64,000 nt of DNA from Mycobacterium sp. NBC_00419 (GCF_036023875.1 NZ_CP107931.1:2480001-2544000); one strand, 5' to 3'; numbered from the stretch's first letter, positions 8,830-18,421 are shown. The notes: a model not told the origin generated them from the sequence alone. Numbers and translations are program-made.

Positions 8830-10731
8830 TCAGGCCGTGAGGTCGTAGACCTCGGTGCCGCCGATGTCTTGGGCGGTGAAGTGCTGTTGCACCCACTGCG
8901 TGATCGCGGCACCGGTGCCCGATCCACTGCCCGGTCCGCCGGGCCCGCCATGGCCGTCCGGCGAATTGCCGACGATGAAGTACTGGACCTGTCCGGTACT
9001 GACGTAGGACTGGAACTGCTCGAGCGTGGGTGAGTTGTCCCCGCCGCTGAACCCACCGATGGACATCACCGAGGCGCCGGTGCTCAGTTCGAGGCTCCCA
9101 GCGGTGTGCGAGCCCACAGTGGCTGCAGCCCAACGCCTTCCCGACTCCTTAAGCAGAGACTTCAGTTCGGTGTTATCCGAGGGTGCAACGCCGTCACGGC
9201 TCGGGCCGCCGGGTCCGCCCGGTCCGAAGGTCGCGCCTGCGCGACTCGGGCCCGAGATAGGGATGCCACCGCCGTGGCTGTTCAGCACGGTCGCCGCGGT
9301 GTAGGCGGAGGTGCCGGCGAGGCCGACGATCAACCCGGCCGCCGCGAGGACGACGGTCCACCGGCCGAGCCGGTGCCCGCCCGCGGCGAGTACCGCCGCC
9401 ACGGCAATGGCGCCCACCAGGATCACCCAGCGCAACCAGGGCAGCCAGTCCGGCGTGCGGTCGAGCAGGATGACGTTCCATATCCCAGTCGCCGCGATCA
9501 TCGCGGCCAGAGTGCAGCGGGGGACGGCGAATTGCCTGCCGCGCCACAACTCTCGGACGCTGATGCCGAGCACTGCGGCCACCGCGGGAGCAAGTGCCAC
9601 CGTGTAGTAGGGATGCATGATCCCCTTCATGAAACTGAACACCAGCGCGGTGACCACCAGCCACCCACCCCACAGCAGCAGCGCCGCGCGGGTGTGGTCG
9701 GTGCGCGGTGCGCGTCGGGTGAACCACAGCCCGGCCGCAAGACCGATGAGTGCGGCGGGCAGCAACCAGGAGATCTCGGTCCCCATGGATTCGCCGAACA
9801 TCCGGCCGATCCCGGTGGAGCCGCCGAACATCGCCGAACCACCCATCGGGCCGGGGCCCTCAGCCGGACCGCCACCCGAGCCGCCGGGATTGCCGTCGCC
9901 GCCGAACACCCGGCCCAGACCGTTGTATCCCAGCGCCAGCTGCAGCAGGCTGTTGTCGGTCGACCCGCCGATGTAGGGGCGAGAGTCCGCCGGCCACAGG
10001 CTCACCAGCGCCAGATACCAGCCGGCCGACACGATCATGGCGACCAGACCGACGAGAAGAACCCGCAATCGATGCCACACACTGCCGGGCAGCGCGACGA
10101 GCACCACCAGGGCCAGCGCGGGTGTGATCAGCAGTGCCTGCAGCAGCTTGGCCAGGAATGCGAAGCCGACGGCGGTACCCGCCAGGGCGACCCACCTGAC
10201 CGGGTTGCCGTCGAGGCAGCGGATGATGCAGTACCCGGCGGCCACCAGCAGCAGCACCAGCAGCGCGTCGGGGTTGTTGTACCGAAACATCAACGCGGCC
10301 ACCGGCGTCAGCGCCAGCACCGCACCGGCGAGCAGCCCTGCCCCGTAGCCGCCGACCCGGCGTACCGCGGCATAGACCAGTGCCACTGACCCCACACCCA
10401 TCAGCGCCTGGGGCATCAGCATCGCCCACGTGCCGAACCCGAAGATCCGGCCGGACAGCGCCATCACCCACAGCGCCGCGGGCGGTTTGTCGACGGTGAT
10501 CGCATTGCCCGCGTCGATCGAGCCGAACAGCAGTGCTTTCCAACTCTGCGTGCCGGCCTGAACCGCGGCGGCGTAGTACTCGTTGGCCCAGCCGGCGGCG
10601 CTCAGTCCCCACAGATACAGCACGGCGGTCACACCCAGTAGCGACCACAATGCGGGGCGCACCCACCGTGGCCGCACGGGCGACGTCGGCTCGGCATCCG
10701 GCAACACGGTCACATCCTCGAGGATGGTCAT
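8830..10731 (-). CDS. GT39-type (GT-C fold) glycosyltransferase, YkcA/YkcB-like
   Basis: A 633-residue polytopic protein of the dolichyl-phosphate-mannose-protein mannosyltransferase-like family. The first large loop carries the family pattern ITVDKPPAALW after the first membrane helix. About 11-12 hydrophobic segments follow, then an extracytoplasmic C-terminal domain (about residues 500-633) rich in Gly and Ser. Such enzymes transfer a sugar from a polyprenyl-phosphate donor to a substrate outside the membrane. Its start overlaps the stop of the GT2-GtrA gene by four bases, so it is the last gene of a run led by the two-component system. It is a paralogue of the gene at 12017-13819. The acceptor and sugar are unknown. 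Confidence 0.88.
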   Translation of the reverse strand: MTILEDVTVLPDAEPTSPVRPRWVRPALWSLLGVTAVLYLWGLSAAGWANEYYAAAVQAGTQSWKALLFGSIDAGNAITVDKPPAALWVMALSGRIFGFGTWAMLMPQALMGVGSVALVYAAVRRVGGYGAGLLAGAVLALTPVAALMFRYNNPDALLVLLLVAAGYCIIRCLDGNPVRWVALAGTAVGFAFLAKLLQALLITPALALVVLVALPGSVWHRLRVLLVGLVAMIVSAGWYLALVSLWPADSRPYIGGSTDNSLLQLALGYNGLGRVFGGDGNPGGSGGGPAEGPGPMGGSAMFGGSTGIGRMFGESMGTEISWLLPAALIGLAAGLWFTRRAPRTDHTRAALLLWGGWLVVTALVFSFMKGIMHPYYTVALAPAVAAVLGISVRELWRGRQFAVPRCTLAAMIAATGIWNVILLDRTPDWLPWLRWVILVGAIAVAAVLAAGGHRLGRWTVVLAAAGLIVGLAGTSAYTAATVLNSHGGGIPISGPSRAGATFGPGGPGGPSRDGVAPSDNTELKSLLKESGRRWAAATVGSHTAGSLELSTGASVMSIGGFSGGDNSPTLEQFQSYVSTGQVQYFIVGNSPDGHGGPGGPGSGSGTGAAITQWVQQHFTAQDIGGTEVYDLTA

Positions 10732-11972
10732 CGGATGTCTCCCTTCGCCCCGCCGTTGCGGCGCGGGTGAAACACCCAGCCGCGCAGCAGAACAAATCGA
10801 ACCACAGTGGCGACCAGGTTGGCCGCGACCAGAACCACCAGCTCCAGCGTCCGCGGGGGTTCACTCAGACTCTGCAGCACGGCCAGCGCGCCGCTGGTCA
10901 ACGCCAAGCCGATGCCGAACACCAGGAGACCCTCGAACTGGTGGCGACCGACGCCGCCGCGGCCCCGTACCCCGAAGGTGAAGCGCCGGTTGGCGGCGGT
11001 GTTCGCCACCGCGGTTGCCAGCAGCGCGACGAGGTTGGCTCCCTGCGCACCGATCGGACGCAGTGCGACGAACAATGCCAGATACGCCAGCGTGGACAGG
11101 ATCCCGATCGCCGCGAAGCGCACACTCTGGTTCAGCAGCGAGCGTCGCGCACCCGCGCAGTTGCCGAACTGCGCGGCGATCGCATGCACCGGGATCTCCC
11201 CGGTGCCGAATGCTTTGACCAAGCGAGCGATTCCCCTCAGGTCGGCGACAGCGGTGGCGACGATGTCGACACGGCTATCGGGGTCGTCGATCCAGTCGAC
11301 GGGCACTTCGTGAATGCGGAACCCACTGCGTTCGGCGAGCACCAGCAGTTCGGTGTCGAAGAACCAGCCGGTGTCTTCGACATGTGGCAGAAGTTCGGCC
11401 GCGACGTCGGCGCGGATCGCTTTGAAGCCGCACTGGGCATCGGAGAACTTCGCCGACAGAGTCGAGCGCAGGATGAAGTTGTAGCAGCGCGAGATGATCT
11501 CCCGCTTGGCGCCACGCACGACCCTGGAGCCACGGCTCAGCCGGGTACCGATCGCAAGGTCGGAATGTCCGGATACCAGCGGCGCGACCAACGGTGCCAC
11601 GGCGGCCAGATCGGTGGACAGGTCGACGTCCATATAGGCCAGCACGGGGGCGTCCGACGACGACCACACCGCGTGCAACGCCCGGCCGCGGCCTTTCTGC
11701 TCCAGACGCACACACCGCACCTGCGGCAGTTCGGCGGCCAGCCCGGTGGCGATGCGCCAGGTGTCGTCGGTACTCGCGTTGTCGGCGATGGTGATCCGGA
11801 ACGTGAACGGGAGATCGTCGCCCAGATAGCGGTACAGCCGGTGGATCGAGTCAGCCAAGACAGCCTGCTCGTTGTACACCGGGACGACGACATCAAGCAC
11901 TGGGGCGCCACTGTCCGCGGCGATCAGTGCCGCGTTGCGCCGGCGCATCTCGGGAAGGTCGGTGATGGTCAT
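10728..11972 (-). CDS. Fused GT2 polyprenyl-phosphate glycosyltransferase and GtrA-like membrane protein
   Basis: A 414-residue two-domain protein. The N-terminal part (about residues 15-250) is a family 2 glycosyltransferase (VVPVYNEQAVL, ADNASTDDT, YMDVDLSTDL with the DxD metal motif). The C-terminal part is a four-helix GtrA domain starting near SVRFAAIGILSTLAYLALF. In O-antigen modification systems GtrB makes the polyprenyl-phosphate sugar and GtrA is proposed to flip it; here both are in one chain. ATG 11972 was chosen because a longer reading would run into the upstream gene. It lies between two GT39 genes in the same run, which supports a donor-synthesis role for those enzymes. Confidence 0.88.
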   Translation of the reverse strand: MTITDLPEMRRRNAALIAADSGAPVLDVVVPVYNEQAVLADSIHRLYRYLGDDLPFTFRITIADNASTDDTWRIATGLAAELPQVRCVRLEQKGRGRALHAVWSSSDAPVLAYMDVDLSTDLAAVAPLVAPLVSGHSDLAIGTRLSRGSRVVRGAKREIISRCYNFILRSTLSAKFSDAQCGFKAIRADVAAELLPHVEDTGWFFDTELLVLAERSGFRIHEVPVDWIDDPDSRVDIVATAVADLRGIARLVKAFGTGEIPVHAIAAQFGNCAGARRSLLNQSVRFAAIGILSTLAYLALFVALRPIGAQGANLVALLATAVANTAANRRFTFGVRGRGGVGRHQFEGLLVFGIGLALTSGALAVLQSLSEPPRTLELVVLVAANLVATVVRFVLLRGWVFHPRRNGGAKGDIR

Positions 11973-12016
11973 GACTCGATCATCGAGGAACGGATTGGGC
12001 TGGACGTTGGACCGGG

Positions 12017-13819
12017 CTATGACCCTGCTGTGAGTGATTGCGAGAGGTCGTAAACGTTGACGCCGTCGATATTTCGGGAGGCGTAGCTCTCGCTCACCCA
12101 ATCCCGGATGCGCTCGGCGGCGTCACTGCCCGACCGGGCGCCGAGGAACGGGGCAGGCATGGAACGGTCGATGAACCAGTGGATGCGGTTGGCTCGGACG
12201 TAGTCCTGGAACTGCTGCAGCGTCGGCGCCGGGTCGGTGCCGTTGAATCCACCGACGGCCATCACCGGAACACCGGCCCCGAGCTGGTACCCGGCGGCGT
12301 TACTCGATCCGACAACGGCTGCGGCCCAGGTGTATTGGCCGGCATCGGAACGCAACGCCGCGACAAGATCCGGACCGGGCTCAGGGGCGCCGAACAACCC
12401 CGGCATTCCACCGGCCCGGCCGTCGGAGGGCCCGACAGATGGGATGGCCCCACTGCGCGCAGATGCGGCCGTCGCCACCGACACCGCGGCCGGTCCGGCC
12501 AGGGCCGCGACGAGCGCCAGGATCGCAACGGATCGTTCGACCGCCCGCGGCAGGCGTGCGACGACGACTAGCAGAACCGTCGCCGCGATGCCGCCGGTCA
12601 GGATGCTCATCCGCAGCCAGGGCAGCCAGTTCGAATAGTTCTGCAGCAGAACATAACTGAGGGAAACCGTGATACCCGAAATACCCGCCAGCACAACGGC
12701 CGCCCGGATGTCGGTCCGCTGGTCCCACAAGAGTCTGGTGCCGATCGACACCGCCGCCGCGATGGCCGGAGCAAGCGCGACCGTGTAGTAGGGGTGCAGG
12801 ATGCCGTTGGCGAAGCTGAACACCACCGCCGTGACAACCAGCCAGCCACCCCACATCAGCAGCACGGCGCGGGTGCGATCCGTTCTCGGCCCGCGTCTGG
12901 TAATCCACAGACCGGCAACCAGTGCCACCACGGCGGCCGGCAACAGCCAGGCGATGTGGGGACCCATCTCGGCACCGAAGAGGCGCGCCCAGCCCACGTC
13001 GTGGTTCAGATTTCCCAAGCCACCGGTCTCGTTGCCAGTGAGCCGGCCGAGACCGTTGTACCCCAAGGCCAATTCGATGACCGAGTTGTGCTGGGAACCG
13101 CCGATGTACGGCCGCGCCGCCGCGGGCCACACCGTGACCAGTACCAGGTACCAGCCGCTGGACACCACCACTGCCACTGCGGCGGCCACCAACCGCCATG
13201 CCCTCGTGCGCAGGGGTAGATCGGCCGCGATCACGAAGACCACCGCCAACGCGGGGAGGACCAGGAAGGCCTGCAGCATCTTGGCCAGGAACCCGACACC
13301 GACGGCGACACCGGCAAGCGGTAACCACCACGCCGCGGCGTCACGGTCCAGTGCGCGCTGCGTGGCGTAGGCGGCGATGACCAGGCTCAGTACCAGCAGC
13401 GCATCAGGGTTGTTGAATCGGAACATCAGCGCCGCAGCGGGAGTCGCGGCCAGGATCGCACCGGCCAGCAGGCCCGCCCGCGGTCCTGCGACTCTGCGGA
13501 CCGCGGCGTAGAGCACCGCGACGGCCGCGACGCCACACAGCGCCTGCGGTACCAGGATGGCCCACGAATTGAGACCGAACAGCCGCACAGACAGGCCGGT
13601 CACCCACAGCGCTGCGGGCGTCTTGTCGACGGTGATGGCATTGGCGGGATCGCTCGAACCGAACAGCCAGGCGGTCCAGTTCATCGAACCCGCCTGGGCA
13701 GCAGCAGAATAGAAAGCGTTCGCCCAGCCGCCGGCGCCCAGGTTCCACAGGTACAGCGCTGCGGTCACTGCGAGCAGAGCAGCCAGCGCGACACGGTCGA
13801 ATCGGTTGCGGGTGGTCAC
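12017..13819 (-). CDS. GT39-type (GT-C fold) glycosyltransferase, YkcA/YkcB-like
   Basis: A 600-residue paralogue of the protein at 8830-10731, sharing the first loop (ITVDKTPAALW), a matching series of hydrophobic segments and an extracytoplasmic C-terminal domain with AVGGFNGTDPAPTLQQF, compared with SIGGFSGGDNSPTLEQF in the other copy. In the first loop it has NAFY where the paralogue has NEYY, so an acidic residue differs and acceptor or donor specificity may differ. It starts 44 bases after the histidine kinase stop and ends 44 bases before the GT2-GtrA start, so all are probably one transcript. The sugar and acceptor are unknown. Confidence 0.87.
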   Translation of the reverse strand: MTTRNRFDRVALAALLAVTAALYLWNLGAGGWANAFYSAAAQAGSMNWTAWLFGSSDPANAITVDKTPAALWVTGLSVRLFGLNSWAILVPQALCGVAAVAVLYAAVRRVAGPRAGLLAGAILAATPAAALMFRFNNPDALLVLSLVIAAYATQRALDRDAAAWWLPLAGVAVGVGFLAKMLQAFLVLPALAVVFVIAADLPLRTRAWRLVAAAVAVVVSSGWYLVLVTVWPAAARPYIGGSQHNSVIELALGYNGLGRLTGNETGGLGNLNHDVGWARLFGAEMGPHIAWLLPAAVVALVAGLWITRRGPRTDRTRAVLLMWGGWLVVTAVVFSFANGILHPYYTVALAPAIAAAVSIGTRLLWDQRTDIRAAVVLAGISGITVSLSYVLLQNYSNWLPWLRMSILTGGIAATVLLVVVARLPRAVERSVAILALVAALAGPAAVSVATAASARSGAIPSVGPSDGRAGGMPGLFGAPEPGPDLVAALRSDAGQYTWAAAVVGSSNAAGYQLGAGVPVMAVGGFNGTDPAPTLQQFQDYVRANRIHWFIDRSMPAPFLGARSGSDAAERIRDWVSESYASRNIDGVNVYDLSQSLTAGS

Positions 13820-13863
13820 TGCCCCATGCTGCCGAAAAACCTTGTCCCGGAACTGAGTGCCGG

Positions 13864-15372
13864 CTAAGCCCCTGCTGTGCAGGGCAGCCGCACAGTGAAT
13901 TCCGTGCTGCCCGGCACACTCTGCAGTCCGATACTGCCGCCGTGCGCCCGCACTACCGCCGAGGCGATTGCCAGGCCGAGACCGGTCGAACCGCCCTTGC
14001 GGGAGCGCGAGGTGTCTCCGCGGGCGAACCGCTCGAAGACTTCGGACTGCAGCTCGGCCGGGATACCCGGGCCGTTGTCGACCACCCGCAGCACGGCCGC
14101 ACCCGGTTCGGTGTCCAGCGACAGCGTCACCGATGTTCCCGGCGGCGTGTGGGTACGGGCGTTGGCCAATAGGTTGGCCACCACCTGATGCAGACGGGCG
14201 TCGTCACCGACCACGTACAGCGGATCCGGCGGCAGGTCCAGTTGCCAGCGGTGTTCGGGACCGGCGACATGGGCATCACTGACCACGTCGGCCGAAAGCC
14301 GGGCCAGATCAACGGGTTCGCGTTCCAGTGGGCGACCGGAATCGAGCCGGGCCAGCAGCAGGAGATCCTCGACCAGGTGCGTCATCCGCACCGCCTCGGA
14401 CTCGACCCGTCCCATGGCATGCGCGACGTCTTCCGGCATCTGATCGCGTTTACGTTGCGCCAGTTCGGTATAGCCACGGATGGCGGCCAGCGGCGTTCGC
14501 AGCTCATGGCTGGCGTCGGCGACGAACTGGCGCACCCGGCTCTCGCTGGCCTGCCGCGTGGACAGCGCGGAGGAGATATGGTCGAGCATCCGGTTGATCG
14601 CCAGGCCGAGTCGACCCACCTCGGTGTGCGGGTTGGCGTCTGGGACCGGAACACGAACGGGCAGTTCGACTTCGCCACGATCCAACGGCAGGTTGGCGAC
14701 TTCTCCGGCCGCGGTCGCCACCCGGGTCAGCGGTGTCAGCGCACGCCGGATGATCAGTATGCCGACGGTGGTCGCGATGATCATCGCTGCCGCGGTGACC
14801 ACGCCGAAGATCAACGCCACCCGAAACAGCGTGCCGTCCACATTGCGCATGCTCAGCCCGATAACCAGGGTGTCGCCGGTCATCCTGCTGCGCGCGGCGA
14901 TCACCCGGTAGCGGCCCAGACCGTCGATGTCACGGGTCACCGAGTGCCGTTCACCGATCGCATCGGCAAGCTGCTGTCGAGCTTTGGGCGACAGCGCGGC
15001 ACGCACACCACCGACGGCCAGCACCCCGGCGTCGGTGGTGACGCCGTCGCGCACCACCGCAGCGGTCATTCCGATCGGCTGTCCGGGTGCGTCGAGGAAG
15101 TCCGGCCCGGGGCCCGGCCTGGGATAGACCTCTTCGCGCAGCGGGGATCCCGGCGGTGGCAGCGGCAGCGGCTCGCCGTACATCATGGCCCCCCGGTGGG
15201 CGGTCTCGCGCAACTGCGCGTCGACCTCACCGACGAGGTACTGATACAGCGCCACGATGGTCACCGCGCCGATACCGAGGCAGACCGCTGCCAGCAGCAT
15301 CACCTGACCAATGAGCAGCCGTGCGCTCAGCGACCAGGTGCTAGCACGCAGGTTTGAGGACATAGCCCGCAC
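13864..15372 (-). CDS. Two-component sensor histidine kinase (TcrY-like)
   Basis: A 502-residue membrane sensor. Two membrane segments (about residues 17-45 and 185-208) flank an extracytoplasmic domain of about 140 residues. A HAMP region, a HisKA domain with the phospho-acceptor His289 in ASHELRTPL, and an ATPase domain follow (N box near VVANLLANARTHTPPG, G1 DNGPGIP, G2 GSTGLGLAI). A start at residue 4 (15363) is also possible. The gene overlaps the 3' end of the response regulator gene by 32 bases, so the pair is co-translated. By memory of synteny it corresponds to tcrY (Rv3764c). The signal sensed is unknown. The downstream glycosyltransferases may be part of its output. Confidence 0.92.
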   Translation of the reverse strand: MRAMSSNLRASTWSLSARLLIGQVMLLAAVCLGIGAVTIVALYQYLVGEVDAQLRETAHRGAMMYGEPLPLPPPGSPLREEVYPRPGPGPDFLDAPGQPIGMTAAVVRDGVTTDAGVLAVGGVRAALSPKARQQLADAIGERHSVTRDIDGLGRYRVIAARSRMTGDTLVIGLSMRNVDGTLFRVALIFGVVTAAAMIIATTVGILIIRRALTPLTRVATAAGEVANLPLDRGEVELPVRVPVPDANPHTEVGRLGLAINRMLDHISSALSTRQASESRVRQFVADASHELRTPLAAIRGYTELAQRKRDQMPEDVAHAMGRVESEAVRMTHLVEDLLLLARLDSGRPLEREPVDLARLSADVVSDAHVAGPEHRWQLDLPPDPLYVVGDDARLHQVVANLLANARTHTPPGTSVTLSLDTEPGAAVLRVVDNGPGIPAELQSEVFERFARGDTSRSRKGGSTGLGLAIASAVVRAHGGSIGLQSVPGSTEFTVRLPCTAGA

Positions 15373-16075
15373 CGCGAAGCGTGTGGATCATCGGTTCGCG
15401 GCCGTTGTCGATCTTCTTACGTAGGTAGGAGATGTACAGCTCGACGATGTTGGACCTGCCGCCGAAGTCGTAACTCCACACCCGGTCGAGGATCTGCGCC
15501 TTCGACAGCACACGCTTGGGATTGCGCATGAGGAAACGCAGCAGTTCGAACTCGGTGGACGTCAATGCGATCGGCGAACCAGCACGGGTCACCTCGTGGC
15601 TGTCCTCGTCGAGCACGAGGTCGCCGACCACGATCTGGGCGCCGCTGTCCTCGGTGGTCACGCCGGTACGCCGCAGCAGAGCGCGCAGCCGCAGCACGAC
15701 CTCCTCGATGGAGAACGGCTTGGTGACGTAGTCGTCGCCGCCGGCGGTCAGCCCGGCGATCCGGTCCTCGACGGCGTCCTTGGCGGTGAGCAACAGAACC
15801 GGCAGGTGCGGACTGTGCTCACGCAGCCTGCGGAGCACGTCGAGGCCGCTCATGTCGGGAAGCATGATGTCGAGCACCACGGCGTCGGGACGGGTGCCGC
15901 GCGCCGCGGAGATCGCCGAGGCCCCGTCGGCCGCCGTCGTGATGTTCCAGCCTTCGTAGCGAAGTGCCATCGACACCATCTCGGCGAGCACTGCTTCGTC
16001 ATCGACGACCAGCACATTGATCGGGTTACCGTCGGCCCGTCGCATCACCACGCGTTCGGCCGCAGAGGAGGTCAT
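15341..16075 (-). CDS. OmpR/PhoB-type response regulator (TcrX-like)
   Basis: A 244-residue response regulator. The receiver domain has the acidic pair Asp25-Asp26, the phospho-acceptor Asp69 (VVLDIMLPD), Thr97 and Lys119 (VTKPF). A winged-helix DNA-binding domain of OmpR type ends the protein (VLSKAQILDRVWSYDFGG, ELYISYLRKKID). ATG 16075 was chosen over in-frame upstream starts because the protein then begins just before the receiver domain. It is the first gene of the minus-strand run containing the sensor kinase and three glycosyltransferase genes, and is divergent from the membrane protein at 16207. By memory of synteny it corresponds to tcrX (Rv3765c). Confidence 0.92.
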   Translation of the reverse strand: MTSSAAERVVMRRADGNPINVLVVDDEAVLAEMVSMALRYEGWNITTAADGASAISAARGTRPDAVVLDIMLPDMSGLDVLRRLREHSPHLPVLLLTAKDAVEDRIAGLTAGGDDYVTKPFSIEEVVLRLRALLRRTGVTTEDSGAQIVVGDLVLDEDSHEVTRAGSPIALTSTEFELLRFLMRNPKRVLSKAQILDRVWSYDFGGRSNIVELYISYLRKKIDNGREPMIHTLRGAGYVLKPAC

Positions 16076-16206
16076 AACTCCAGTATCGGACGTGCCATGA
16101 GCTGACCCTATGCCATTCCTATGTGTCGGCTGTGAAAGCTGCACCGCACAGAACCCACCGATTGCGGCCACAGCCGCTTCCCATGTTCACGGCACACCGT
16201 GGTGGC

Positions 16207-16698
16207 ATGACTGTTGAAGAGCGCGAGGTGTGGGGCGCTGCGCCCGCACGGCCGCCGGCCTGGTCGACCCGGACGACGCTGACCGCGGTGGGTATCGCGG
16301 CCGCACTGGCCGTCGGCGGCGGACTCGTCGTGCACGCGGCCGGTGGCGGCTCGACCGACGGCGGACCCGGGCGGATGGGCCCGCCGGCCGGCTGGGAGCC
16401 GGGCGGGCCCGGCGGCCCGGGATTCCCCGGCGGGAACACCCGGACCCTGCACAGCGAGGCCGTCGTCTCCGACGGCAAGGGCGGATACCTCACCGAGCTG
16501 ACCCAGACCGGCGACGTCTCGTCTGCCACCGACACCGCGATCACCGTGCGCAGCCAGGACGGATTCACCCATTCCTACGTCCTCGACGCCGACACCCGCC
16601 GACCCCATCAGCCCGTGCAGAGCGGCGAACAGGTCACGGTGCGGGCGACTGTCACCAACGGAACGGCCAACGCCACGGCGGTGCTACCGGCTCGATAG
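16207..16698 (+). CDS. Hypothetical single-pass membrane-anchored protein with OB-like exported domain
   Basis: A 163-residue protein, family not recognised with certainty. A short cytosolic N-terminus is followed by one hydrophobic segment (TTLTAVGIAAALAVGGGLVV, about residues 23-42), a Gly/Pro-rich linker (GGPGGPGFPGGN) and a C-terminal beta-rich domain (TDTAITVRSQDGFTHSYVLD). That domain resembles the small OB/DUF5666-type domains found on exported proteins. ATG 16207 fits the membrane topology. The gene is divergent from the two-component system by 131 bases, so it may be a target of that regulator; this is inference from position only. Confidence 0.7.
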   Translation: MTVEEREVWGAAPARPPAWSTRTTLTAVGIAAALAVGGGLVVHAAGGGSTDGGPGRMGPPAGWEPGGPGGPGFPGGNTRTLHSEAVVSDGKGGYLTELTQTGDVSSATDTAITVRSQDGFTHSYVLDADTRRPHQPVQSGEQVTVRATVTNGTANATAVLPAR

Positions 16699-16723
16699 GG
16701 GTCGGCGCTCCATAATCCCTTCA

Positions 16724-17095
16724 GTGAGCTTCTTCGAGGTCATCGAGACAGTCGGCAAGACGATCGACGGGGTCGGCGTCGCCGTCATCGCCCTCGGTGC
16801 GCTGATCTCAGCCGCCGGCACGATCCCCCGGCTCAAAACCGGCACCGCATACCGGGTGTTCCGCGAGCAGCTCGGCCGCAGCATCCTGCTCGGCCTGGAG
16901 TTCCTGGTCGCCGCCGACATCATCCGCACGGTGGCGGTCACCCCTGACGCCCGTAGCGTCGCGGTGCTCGGCGGCATCGTCTTGATCCGGACGTTCCTGA
17001 GCTTCTCGTTGCAGCTCGAGGTCACCGGCTATTGGCCGTGGCAGAAATCCCGCCAGGAGCAGGACGACGCCGCAGCAGCGGCATCGAAACGATGA
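16724..17095 (+). CDS. DUF1622 family membrane protein
   Basis: A 123-residue membrane protein with three hydrophobic segments (GVGVAVIALGALISAAGTI; ILLGLEFLVAADIIRTVAV; VAVLGGIVLIRTFLSFSL), matching the DUF1622 family in size and pattern. No function is established for the family. The GTG start at 16724 lies seven bases after CATAAT, close to a -10 hexamer. The stop overlaps the ATG of the ThrE-like exporter by four bases (ATGA), so translation is probably coupled and the two may work together at the membrane. Confidence 0.85.
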   Translation: MSFFEVIETVGKTIDGVGVAVIALGALISAAGTIPRLKTGTAYRVFREQLGRSILLGLEFLVAADIIRTVAVTPDARSVAVLGGIVLIRTFLSFSLQLEVTGYWPWQKSRQEQDDAAAAASKR

Positions 17096-18411
17096 GCAAG
17101 CAGTCGCGCCGGGCCCGCCGGACGCGGATCTTCGACGCAATCCGCAAGACTCCCCCGGAGCCGCTGGGGCCGCCGGATACCCACGACCAGGTCGAAGTCG
17201 CGGCGATGCTGCGGGCGATCGGCATCGCACTGGTGGAGGTCGAGCAGCCGACCCAACTGGTCGAGGGCCGTCTGCTGCAGATCGCCGCGCAGTACACCAG
17301 CGAACCGGTTCGGGTGGTGGTGCTGCCGACCATGCTGATGATTCAGGTGGGCACCGTCGGATACCAGGTCGACGGGTCGACACACTCGTCGCTGCAGCTC
17401 GACATGGCCGGGCGCATCGACGACATCGCCAGCCTGGCCGCCGTCGGCGCCATCACCCCAGCCGATGCGGTCGCGTCGATCGAGGCGGCGCGCACACTCA
17501 AGCCCCGGTACGGGCCGATCGCCACGACAATCGGATACGCCGTCACCACAGTGGGATTCGGCATGGTGATCAATCCGACGTGGGCGTCGCTTCCCGGCTA
17601 TCTGTTCCTCGGTCTGGTGGTGGGCGCCATCGTCCAACTCGGGCGCCCGTTTCCGGGCTTGAACCCGATGCTGCCGACGCTGTCGGCCACCCTCGTCACG
17701 GTCCTGGCAACCTGGTTTGTCGCCGACACCGCCCACGACGGGCTGCTGCGGGTCATCGCCCCGCCGTTGGTGGCGACGCTGCCCGGAATGGCCTTGACCA
17801 TCGGTGCGATGGAACTGGCTGCCTCCCAGATCATTTCGGGGGCCAGTCGGCTGGTCTACGGAATGGCGCAGTTGGCCTTGCTGGTGTTCGGCGTGGCCCT
17901 GGGCATACAGGTCGCCGGCCAGGTCTATCCGCAGAGTCCGTCGGCCCAGATGGGCCCGTGGTCGCTCTACGTGGCGATCGTGGTGGTCGGCATCGGTCTC
18001 TACGTCTACCTGTCCGCGCCGCGGGGATCGCTGTTGTGGCTGATCGCCGCGATCGCTGTGGCCCTGGTGGGGCAGGAATTGGCCGGCAAGGTGATGTCGG
18101 CAGCCCACTCCGGATTCATCGGCGCCATCCTGGTGGTGCCGTTCGCGATGCTGGCCGCGCGGATCAAGACCGCACCACCGGCGGTTGTGATGATGCTCGC
18201 GGCGTTCTGGTCGCTGGTGCCGGGCGCACTGAGCTTCGAATCGGTGAGCCAGGCGGCTTCGGGCGGCAATGTCGGGGTGTCCAGCCTGGGCTCCACCGGG
18301 GCCGCGATCCTGTCGATCGCGCTGGGCACGGTGGTCGGGTGGAGCGTGTTTCACACCATCGACAGCCGGCTGCCATGGCCGAAGGGGCTGGACCAACCAA
18401 CCGTACGGTAG
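17092..18411 (+). CDS. ThrE-type threonine/serine exporter family protein
   Basis: A 439-residue protein with an N-terminal cytosolic ThrE domain (about residues 38-150, MLRAIGIALVEVEQPTQLVE), followed by about ten hydrophobic segments covering the ThrE membrane domain and the smaller ThrE_2/DUF3815-type half. ThrE of Corynebacterium exports threonine and serine; that substrate is inferred here from family only. ATG 17092 overlaps the DUF1622 stop by four bases, which supports the start. The phosphotransferase gene begins 10 bases after its stop, so the run may continue into the acyl-CoA module. Confidence 0.87.
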   Translation: MSKQSRRARRTRIFDAIRKTPPEPLGPPDTHDQVEVAAMLRAIGIALVEVEQPTQLVEGRLLQIAAQYTSEPVRVVVLPTMLMIQVGTVGYQVDGSTHSSLQLDMAGRIDDIASLAAVGAITPADAVASIEAARTLKPRYGPIATTIGYAVTTVGFGMVINPTWASLPGYLFLGLVVGAIVQLGRPFPGLNPMLPTLSATLVTVLATWFVADTAHDGLLRVIAPPLVATLPGMALTIGAMELAASQIISGASRLVYGMAQLALLVFGVALGIQVAGQVYPQSPSAQMGPWSLYVAIVVVGIGLYVYLSAPRGSLLWLIAAIAVALVGQELAGKVMSAAHSGFIGAILVVPFAMLAARIKTAPPAVVMMLAAFWSLVPGALSFESVSQAASGGNVGVSSLGSTGAAILSIALGTVVGWSVFHTIDSRLPWPKGLDQPTVR

Positions 18412-18421
18412 GTTCACCGGA

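Noticed and set aside
8824..8834. Near-palindrome between the convergent SulP and GT39 stops as a terminator
   Set aside because: The stem is imperfect and there is no U-tract, so it is not listed as a terminator.
10533..12053. 506-codon plus-strand frame over the GT39 and GT2-GtrA genes
   Set aside because: It is antisense to genes with clear motifs and encodes a Gln/Arg/Asp-rich sequence without family features.
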